A stretch of DNA of 64,000 nucleotides from positions 219,278 to 283,277 of the forward strand of contig JANBPK010000726.1 in the NCBI GenBank assembly GCA_027579435.1, given 5' to 3'. This document shows positions 56,402-64,000 of this stretch, one piece after another; the first letter of the stretch is position 1, and every line of letters starts with the position of its first letter. The DNA comes from Candolleomyces eurysporus (Eukaryota > Basidiomycota > Agaricomycetes > Agaricales > Psathyrellaceae). Both the position numbers and the translations under genes were made by a program. The notes below the pieces were generated by a model. The model did no database searches. It was not told the origin of the DNA and saw nothing but the letters and a program-made list of their open reading frames with translations.

Positions 56402-58982
56402 ATGCATCAATCGCTGTTCCAGGACGCTAAGGGGGTCAACATCACAGGAGATTTCAACATCGACAATAGTCGCACCAACTATTTCAGTCCTGACAGCCCG
56501 AGGGCGAGAGGTGAGGCTGCCGCATCTCAAACTTGATGTCAGACTTCTCCTTGACCGCTCTGACCGCTCAGCGTTGGAACTCTTGCTGAAGCACACAACC
56601 AAGGAGGCTACCCACGAATCAAAGACGTACTCCTATGCTCCAACCTGTCACCCAAGTACTCGCAGCATTATCAAGGTCGACATGATCGATTTTATCAAGG
56701 AATCTCAGAAGACCTTTCTGGGATTGGCGTGGCTCTCAGGGCCCGCCGGTGCAGGGAAATCATGCATTCAACGCTCCATCGTCGAAGAGTGCCTTGCTCA
56801 GGATATCCTCGCGGGCTCATTCTTCTTCGGAAGTGACTTTGGACGCGACAATGCCGATGGGTTTGTTGCGACAATCGCACACCAGCTCTGCAATGGCGCT
56901 CCTCGGTTTCAGGAAGCCCTTCTCAGGAAGATTTCCTTCGACCCCTCCGTATTCGAAAAATCCCTTATTGTCCAGGTCCAGCATCTCGTTTATGGTCCGT
57001 TAGAAATTGTCTACAAAAATCGAGAATGGACAGAGCCCAGAGTCATTATCGTAGACGGGCTCGATGAATGCCGAGATTCAGCGCAGCGACTGCAAGTCAT
57101 TCACCTCCTTCGAACTTTAACGCAGCACCCAACCTTCCCGTTTTGCGTCATTGTTTCCAGTCGGCCTGAATTCGACATCCTTGCCGCATTTGCCGAGGAA
57201 CCCTATCGGTCGATCACGAGGAAATTCCTTTTGTACAACTACGATTCCGACGAGGATCTCATGGCTTACCTTGTCGAAGAATTTGCGCGTATTCGAAGAG
57301 CGCACCCAGTATTGGACAAGAATTGGCCAACCCAGCAAGTTTTGGAAACCCTAGTAAGGATGGCATCGGGGCAATTCATTTTTGTCTCGACTGTCATCAG
57401 ATATATTGAAAATTGTCTTGGGCCCCCCGATCTCCTCCTGGACCAGGTTTTAAAGGTCGTCTCTGCACGCAAAGCGCCACAGAATGCCCCCGGAAATCCA
57501 TTTGCGGAGCTTGACACCCTTTACACACAGATCCTCAAACTCAACGTAAACCCATCTTTTTCCAAGCACACACGGGCGATCCTGCATGCAATCCCGGAGA
57601 TTTGGAGGGTCGTTGAAACCAACTCCCTGTTGACAACGTCCGGGGATCTAGAGTTGGGACCTTCAACTTGGATGTTGGACGTTTTTTTNCGGGACCACTC
57701 TGACCCACTTTGTGCTTTCGAAATTGTGCGCCCTTCTCCATGTGCCAAGCGACGACATGGAGACTCGGCACACGGAATATATCTGCTTCTACCACAAAAG
57801 TATGGAGGATTACCTGAAGACGAAGCAGCGAAGTGGGGATCTCTTCCAAAATGAAGCCTATACCGTCGCCCATTTCGTCATAGCTTCAATCCAGAACTTG
57901 GAAAGATGGTCCCTCTCTTTAGGTTCCCCCTCCGAAGACAAGGCCGCTACCCTGAGCGCCCTGTATCTATGCATACGCTTGGGATGGGATGATCTTCCAA
58001 CACACGACGATGTTTCCACCTCGGAGCTTGAAGCTATCACCGGCGTGAAGTTGGCAACGGTTTTGAAATTTGATTTTACAATCTTGCTAGGATGGATCCT
58101 CCTTTACGGTCGCCACCTGTGGCCAAATCCTAGAGACATGCTCAATCATATGAAGCCTTCTAGTGTCCCTTTCGAGGGACTCCAGGACCGTTGGCTTCAT
58201 CTAATTGCCAAGGGCATCAAAATACTTCATACATGCGAAGTAAGTATTTTTTTTTCTCATCCAAATACATTATTTTTCTAAGCCTCGCCCCTTCAGCGGT
58301 CACGCTTGCTCAAATGGAAGAAAAAATGCCCCGCGCTCTGCAAAATTATCAGCCTTTGTTGCCGCAACTCCCGTTCGGTGTTCTCTTTCCTGGAGGAAAA
58401 TTGGTACTTGGATAAAAAGGAAAAGATGACGAAGCTCGGGGATCTCGACAGGATTCTTGTCCAATCCAGTTCTCGCCCCCNATAAAAAAAATTCAGTTGT
58501 GGGTCCAGAGGTGGGTCGATGCCGAAGACTTGCTTACCAAGTCTTCCAGTTCATCCTCAGAGTCATCTGGACTTGCCCCTGTGGTCTTCAGCTTCCCCTC
58601 CAAGTCGACGCGATCTCTTAGCGCAGCATCATGGGGCTCCAGATCCTCATCTTTCGGATCTGGTTCCCTGGGTGACCTACAGGTAGCAAGCAGGCCATCT
58701 TCATCTGTATCACACGGCGTGGGGCCGAGTGCCTCCCCAGTCTCGCCGTTTGGCAAGTCACCTCCCTATTCCTCGGAAGTCACTCATCCGATGGAAATGG
58801 ATCTTTCTGACAGACGTCGGTCCACACCATTCTTATCGCATTCGTCCTCCCCTGTGGGTTTTCATCGATCTCCTTCACATACCAGCGACAACGTTTTGGA
58901 TGTTTTGAATGACCGTCGGGAATCATTGTCTTCGCCGCGGCGGCGCCGGTGGACGGACAGTGGATGGACGAGAACGGGTTGA
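56402..58982 (+). CDS. NLR-B4: NACHT protein with N-terminal signature exon and Ser-rich tail, 819 aa
   Basis: Exons 56402-56510, 56572-58239, 58297-58982; introns of 61 and 57 bp. Exon 1: MHQSLFQDAKGVNITGDFNI, then NYFSPDSPRARG. Exon 2: TTKEATHES, Walker A GPAGAGKS, Walker B VIIVDGLDEC, CVIVSSRPEFD, HKSMEDYLKT. Removing the N at 57689 restores LDVFFGTTLTHFVLSKLC. In exon 3 removing the N at 58481 and one A of the following A8 restores the frame; the total is then a multiple of three. Exon 3 has RSRLLKWKKKCPALC, a Ser-rich tail and RRSTPFLSHSSSP. The last residues (RRRWTDSGWTRTG) come from an F-box C-terminus read out of frame. Neighbours TM2 and TM3 are on the same strand. Confidence 0.87.
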
Positions 58983-59010
58983 ATACCTCGGTTGGGCGTG
59001 GACTGTAGGG
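58945..59010 (+). pseudogene. F-box A/B C-terminal remnant fused to NLR-B4 tail
   Basis: In a second frame the sequence reads VDGQWMDENGLNTSVGRGL and a stop, matching VDEQWMEENGLNALVG of F-box A. It begins directly after a CCGCGGCGGCGCC-rich word. F-box-type 3' flank continues to about 59340. Confidence 0.6.
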
Positions 59011-59339
59011 TGATCGGCTGGACATATGTTTGACTCACGGAAAATAGGCTATACGCCGTCGGCGCTATGATTCATTTCATCCTTCTCTTGCATTCTACTC
59101 TTAATTTCTCTGTCCATGAATCGTTATCGCTTACTTGCTTCAACTTTCCTACTAATTGTTGTTCTTCGTACTGCGCCGAGGCGTCCTTTCTTCTACATGT
59201 TCCTCTTCGGCTGCGAATTCGGGTTGTAGTTGTCGCGATCGGTAGATATTTTTCAAATAATTCCACCCACGATGCTCAAGTAAGGGCGCAACGTCACGCG
59301 TCGCTTCAAGACGCGTCTCGCGTTGTTTGTCATGGGAGG

Positions 59340-60424
59340 TCAAGCCAAGCATCGGCCCAGTCGCACAGAGCGGAGCAAAGCCAGTCAGCGACTGTCAGGG
59401 TTGCTCTCCCCCTTCTTATATCTCGTTCCTACTATTCGTTCGAGCGTACGGTACTGCCCCCCAGAGTGCATTGGAATCATGGAACTACATGCGTCTTCCT
59501 CGCGCTATACACGACCATGGCCGCTCAGTATGTTATATCTTAGAAGAGTAGCTCCCTGGTATGTTAGTTCAGCGGACTGCTTCTGTGGAAATTGCGCCGA
59601 AATTTACCCTTTGGTACTGTACTGTTATAGCCATCCTAAGTCTCGCCCACTTATTCTAGATGATGTTCCTCATATTAGCCGGCGCAGGTCAATAAGCACC
59701 CATTCGTTCAGGTATTGTGGATTTCTGCTTGATCCTTGAGCTCTGGACCTTACTTTGTGGTTTTTCAGGTCTGCAGACCTGTTGGAAGTGGAAAGACATA
59801 TCTTGCCAAGCTGTTTACGGATTATGTTTGAAGCCAGAGGGCTCCGAGATATGTCGACAAATAAAAGGACCCAGTTGCATATTCGGGAAAATCCTGGGGT
59901 ACCTGGCTGGAGTTGGAGACCTGGTGGATATTCGGATCGTTCTTGATCGATTGATCATTGACAGCACCCAAAAACACATACTTCGACCAAAGTTTCTGGA
60001 ACTGCTTTCTGAAAGATCTTGTTCTGTGGCTGGCAAAGCGCAAGGATCCGAGTCGAGTGATCATGTTTACACCCATGGCAGCTCTTGGTGTTCCCCTCCG
60101 GCTTTCGAATATTGTGAACGATAACTCGTATGGACAGTGGATTTCAGGGCTGTATGGTCGAATCCGTCGCGTCGAACTTTTGTTTCAGGGCACCGGCAGA
60201 GCGTTCTCATATAGGCAAGCGAAAATTGGAAATACTTGCAGCTTTGGCGCAGTTCATGAGCCTTGGCTCATTGTTTCGACTTTCAGGTATCGCAAGTATC
60301 TGAGAGGTTACTATAGAGAGGACGGTTGGCTTGGTGCTCGTATCATTGATTCTTAACTGAACGAGGCTGATTTCACCTTGCCTCTAAGTGGTGCCTTTTC
60401 GGTAATGGCCCCAATGATCATTGT
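59340..60424 (+). other. Possible remnant of a P-loop protein gene, not identified
   Basis: At about 59777-59830 one frame reads RPVGSGKTYLAKLFTDYV, a Walker A-like motif, then a stop. Further frames to 60356 (LWLAKRKDPSRVIMFTPMAA, YGRIRRVELLFQGTGRAF) look coding but are not joined by convincing introns. I do not recognise the family; it may be a decayed ATPase or a multi-exon gene I cannot resolve. Confidence 0.25.
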
Positions 60425-61635
60425 ACTGAGTATACTCCCGAAATTACGTGCAGTTAGCACCGAGAAAACCACGAATTGGATTGCTTTTCCGATCTTCTGA
60501 ACCTCGAGCCTGCCGTTCATCTCATTTGAGGGAACTTGGGTGATGGCTTCTTTGTTCCGAGCCTAACATCCGCAGCCGCAGCCATGCTCCTTCCGAGAGA
60601 ATGAGGCTTACGGACTGCCTCTGGGGTTGCACTCTTCTCATGAAAGAGGCTGTGCACGGCACTATATGCAGTAACGGCACAATTGTTCAACGTTTGGATT
60701 GAGCGAAGACAGTTAAGTACGCCATTCGTTCATTTCCTCCGATGACGAGAAAGCTCTCCGCAGCTCTACAGCACTGGCCACTCGCCTTCAAGGCCCTCTG
60801 GCTCTAAGACGGAGCTCAATTCACTCGCTGAAGCCAGAACCTTGCCAAGCCATGACCGTGTGCTCCAATGCAATGCATCAGTTCTAGCTGGATGCGGCGT
60901 TTGGACTGCTATGGAAGCAGCATATAAATGCATACCGTCGTTGACAACGTTCATCCCATCTCACCTCTTGAATTTTCTCGCCAACTTAACGACAACGGGC
61001 CCTCGATGGAAAACATCTTTATCACTCCCCGAGAACGACTTCTTCCCAGGTTGCTGTGGGTCTCCATCGTCCTGTCAATCATCATTCTCGGCCTCTCGAT
61101 GTCCTTTTTGGGGTTCATGTCTTATCTCGTTTCGCCATGTACCGCCGGAGCGACCTTAATCTTTGATACTACCATGCTAGCTCTTCGTTCGAAGGAGCGA
61201 AAATTGCAGGCTTGGAGAAGTGTACAAGCCGATAAACCTCCCAGTACACTGCCTTCATCCCAAGACGAATATCCAATTCCTGCGCCAACCTTTCCTCCAC
61301 CTCCCGGCCCTAATCCAAATGCTCCCCACCATACTTTCCTCCCTTGCTATTGCCGCCTACCATCAATCGTTACGGCGCTCTTCATAATGCTGGCTTGGGT
61401 AGCGGATTTCGCAGTCCTCATTGCCCTCACAGTTGTGTACAACTCGTGGACAGATGACTGGGGTACCCCGACACCTCAACAAATCCTACCTGCTACTATA
61501 CTCGAAATTATCTTTGTCGTGGTGCAAATTGGTGTTTGGGGGGCGTTTTGTGAGTTGTGTAGGAGGGAACGAAGGAAAGTATTGAATTTGGAGGGGAAGG
61601 TGAAGTGGTATCAACTTGGACGTTATCAGGCTTAA
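60425..61635. repeat. Inverted segmental duplicate of about 18903-20125
   Basis: TM3 and its 5' flank match TM1 and its 5' flank in reverse orientation; see that entry for words shared. Confidence 0.7.
61006..61635 (+). CDS. TM3: four-helix membrane protein of unknown function, 209 aa
   Basis: Starts MENIFITPRERLLPRLLW, same as TM1. Helices lie at about residues 14-33, 34-55, 114-137 and 160-185, with a Pro-rich loop (APTFPPPPGPNPNAP), TFLPCYCRLPS, then CELCRRERRKVLNLEGKVKW and a basic end. The N-terminal signature of TM2 is absent; upstream codons do not restore it. 2.0 kb downstream of NLR-B4 on the same strand. No function can be assigned beyond integral membrane protein. Confidence 0.75.
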   Translation: MENIFITPRERLLPRLLWVSIVLSIIILGLSMSFLGFMSYLVSPCTAGATLIFDTTMLALRSKERKLQAWRSVQADKPPSTLPSSQDEYPIPAPTFPPPPGPNPNAPHHTFLPCYCRLPSIVTALFIMLAWVADFAVLIALTVVYNSWTDDWGTPTPQQILPATILEIIFVVVQIGVWGAFCELCRRERRKVLNLEGKVKWYQLGRYQA

Positions 61636-61978
61636 TCTGCGGGGTTGGTGCTGTTACGAATTTATGACATGATGCGATCCTCTCGTTAGGGACGCCAACT
61701 TATTCCATATTGCGCCAACGCACTTTCATATACTTCCATTATTCAAATTTCAAAGACATACAGCTGCCACCTTCCATCGGAAAGCAATTCTGGGTTTCCG
61801 AACGGAACCTGATCTGGCCCACGCTACAGCTATAAGCGCCGATGACACCTGACCGAGTGAGAGACCGTATGTGTCTTGAGAAAATACAAGAACCAGCACT
61901 TTATCTATATTCCTAGGTTTCCATGAGATGCAGCAGAGCCACAAAAGATATCGTTGCCACTCACCTGGTCAAGCGTAA

Positions 61979-62539
61979 CGATGCCCGGAGGTTGAGAGTA
62001 GAGACGAATGTTTGGCTGCTGGGCCTACAATCGACACCGGACCGGGGGCAACCATAGGTGGTCTAAGAGGCAGCGCCCTTATCAGCCTGTCATTCATGTT
62101 TGCTGTGAGCGATAGTCAGAGAGCCCTTGGTTTGAGAACCGACACTGAATGATGAGAAAAGCAATTTACGTACCAATTGTTCGAGAACTGCCCATATGTC
62201 GAGATGTCCGAAGGTTCCTGTGACCAATCTTTCCAGAAAGTGATGATAGGTTGATAGGTGGGGGCATGTGAGGGCGAGTTCCATTCAATTGACGATGGGG
62301 AATTCTAAGAAGAATCTGATTAGGTCTTGTGAAGTATTCTCTTCCGCTTCCTGCAGGGTCACGATGACAGCAACACGTCTTGGGTTTGCATCGTAATGAG
62401 AGTCGTTGTAATCGATTTGTGAAGAAAAGAAATATTGTCGTACCAGAAGCTCAGAGCATTTGACGACCGCCTCCGATGCCTCACTTCGCATTCCAACGGT
62501 ATCGTTCTTTACAATGGGCAAGAATTCTGTGCCGCTCAA
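61979..62539 (-). pseudogene. Unrecognised, probably broken gene
   Basis: Minus-strand pieces look coding: NDTVGMRSEASEAVVKCSEL, then after a possible intron EAEENTSQDLIRFFLEFPIVN, a TGA, then in the same frame MELALTCPHLSTYHHFLERL and GHLDIWAVLEQL before a GTACGT donor-like site. A further piece reads MNDRLIRALPLRPP near 62095. The single TGA could come from CGA. I do not recognise the family. 61636-61978 shows nothing else. Confidence 0.3.
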
Positions 62540-62774
62540 ATTAGCTTGCGCCCTTCCTGACTGCCCACACTAATAAGATGGGAAGCGCGAGTGATCTTCC
62601 TGCGAAAGATCAGGTCAATCGCCACGCAACCGTTGAGCAGCCAACACAGATGCTTATTCCACACGTTTTCATTTAAAATGTCGACCCGTTCCTGGATTCA
62701 ATTTAACCACTCCCAACATCCGATCCGAGAAATAACCACCACCTTCGCGAACGTCGAACTCGTGGATCCTTGCC

Positions 62775-64000
62775 ATGTGTCATTGGCGTCGCACCCGGCA
62801 AGGCCCTGTCAACTCTGATCTCGAGGAGCATGGACTGCACCAACATTTGGAGCTACGTGTTTCCGGGGAACTCAGAACCACCAGCAGCTATGAGCCCCGG
62901 CGCAGTGGCATCAATCAACTGGCCCGAATTGCTCATGGCATTGGTGCAAGCAGTCGGAACAAAAGCAGTAAAGCGCCAAAGCCTGACGAAGCAGGCAATC
63001 ACATCGAGTCCCTTCCCAATGAACTCTTGGAATACATATTCCTACTGGCCATCTCGACGTCGTTCCCCATTGAAGACCCCAATTGGCCCCTATGCCCTTT
63101 GTTTTCCAAAGGCTCGTATGGAAATCGCCATTCGCCCTCCAATTCCACCTCAGGAATCCCGCAGGTGGATTCAACGAGTAGTCGGAGCACGAGCCGTGCT
63201 AGCCAAAGCGGTGCTGGCCAAAGCCGGCAGGCACTGGACGTAACGATAGCTCTCGCTAACGCCCCGCATCTCCTACCAACGACGCTCTCCCAAACCTGCC
63301 GTCGGTTCCGCGCAGTTCTTCGCAATGCGCCCCACTTGTGGTCTTTCATCAATATCACCCGAGCGATATCGATGCCGGCTCAGCAGGTACTGAAGCCCAG
63401 GCAGGTCATTGGCTGGCTGCCCATCTATCTCTCCCGCTCCCGTGACGCTAATTTGCACATCACGCTGGATACGACCAAATTCGCGTCATTCTCCGCCCCT
63501 CTCTCGCACTGCTTTTCCCCATCGTCCACTGCACTCATTCATCCTGATTCCATCTTGGCGCTCCTGCTCAGCAAGCTTCAGCGCTGGGACTCTTTAACCA
63601 TACTCGCATCTCATGTCGGTTCGCCGACCATTTCTCCTCTTCTTCATTCACTCTCCCCTCTCCAGAGTTCCAACCTTAGACGGTTTCGTATCGCTGCAGA
63701 CATTTGGAGACCGGGCATCGTAGGCTATGGCTCCCAGCCTCCGCCTCTATTTGTGGGTGGATGTCCTCGTCTCGAGTCTGTAGTGCTCGACGGGATCCAT
63801 TTAGACTGGAAATCATGCTTCAGCTTTGGATCAAACCCGGGAGGACCAGGACTATTCGCTCACCTGAAGAACCTCGAGCTCCGATTCGTCGGGAACCACT
63901 TTCCTCGCTTCGAGCAGTTCACCCAGCTCCTCGAACTTGGCTCTCCTCGTCTCGAGCGCCTGGTTGTGCGAGACGACCTGGAGGAGGCGTTACGCGCGTT
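62775..64000 (+). CDS. F-box E: F-box / LRR-like protein, 5' part, cut by the window end
   Basis: One frame is open from the ATG at 62775 to the end (over 400 codons). The F-box is split by a Ser-rich insert: HIESLPNELLEYIFLLAIS at about residues 83-101, then about 65 residues, then LSQTCRRFRAVLRNAPHLWS and FINITRAI. Leu-rich strips follow (LQRWDSLTILASHVGS, LRRFRIAADIW, CPRLESVVLDGIHL, HLKNLELRF, SPRLERLVVRDDL). This is a different lineage from F-box A-D. The start is uncertain; the N-terminal 80 residues have no support and an upstream exon is possible. Confidence 0.8.
   Translation, partial: MCHWRRTRQGPVNSDLEEHGLHQHLELRVSGELRTTSSYEPRRSGINQLARIAHGIGASSRNKSSKAPKPDEAGNHIESLPNELLEYIFLLAISTSFPIEDPNWPLCPLFSKGSYGNRHSPSNSTSGIPQVDSTSSRSTSRASQSGAGQSRQALDVTIALANAPHLLPTTLSQTCRRFRAVLRNAPHLWSFINITRAISMPAQQVLKPRQVIGWLPIYLSRSRDANLHITLDTTKFASFSAPLSHCFSPSSTALIHPDSILALLLSKLQRWDSLTILASHVGSPTISPLLHSLSPLQSSNLRRFRIAADIWRPGIVGYGSQPPPLFVGGCPRLESVVLDGIHLDWKSCFSFGSNPGGPGLFAHLKNLELRFVGNHFPRFEQFTQLLELGSPRLERLVVRDDLEEALRA

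Overview
The window reads as nuclear DNA from an Agaricomycete (mushroom-forming basidiomycete). The evidence is genes split by very short introns (about 45-75 bp) with GT..AG borders, NACHT proteins carrying the 42-residue TPR type common in these fungi, many divergent F-box/LRR-like proteins, and single-copy eukaryotic genes (HUS1, Maf-like). The species cannot be named from the sequence. I see no tRNA, rRNA or CRISPR.

Layout. 0.3-11.5 kb: a decayed coiled-coil/LRR-like gene, two NACHT-TPR genes (NLR-A1, A2) in a 3.9 kb direct tandem duplication, and a second decayed copy of the first gene. 11.6-31.6 kb: NLR-B1 with F-box A behind it, a second F-box gene (D), a four-helix membrane protein (TM1), then a nine-exon gene in which an NLR-B NACHT protein is fused in frame to a DUF659/hAT transposase-like region, then a chimeric NLR/F-box pseudogene and F-box C. 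34.2-39.6 kb: an island of ordinary genes (HUS1, a Maf-like nucleotide pyrophosphatase, a conserved type II membrane protein). 40.3-62.5 kb: F-box B plus NLR-B3, chimeric NLR/F-box remnants, NLR-A3, decayed F-box C copies, TM2, NLR-B4, TM3. The window ends inside a further F-box gene (E).

How the genes may work together. Four NLR-B genes share a short first exon with a conserved signature (F-x-N/D-A ... G-D-V/F-N-I ... N-Y-Y/F) joined by a roughly 52-61 bp intron to the NACHT part. The same signature opens TM2, whose 5' flank also resembles that of NLR-B4. All three TM genes lie beside an NLR-B gene on the same strand. This looks like a receptor/effector arrangement in which NLR and membrane protein could meet through a shared N-terminal motif; that function is inference. 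F-box A/NLR-B1 and F-box B/NLR-B3 are two copies of the same two-gene module in opposite orientation, and at least five further places hold broken NLR-B-to-F-box joins.

Data quality. Most N characters sit beside homopolymers, and in nearly every coding case deleting the N restores the frame. Several A8, A6 or G7 runs are one base too long by the same test. Many apparent frameshifts are therefore probably sequence errors, not pseudogenes. With those single bases discounted, the spliced lengths of all seven NLR genes, HUS1, Maf, F-box B, F-box C and the membrane protein are exact multiples of three.
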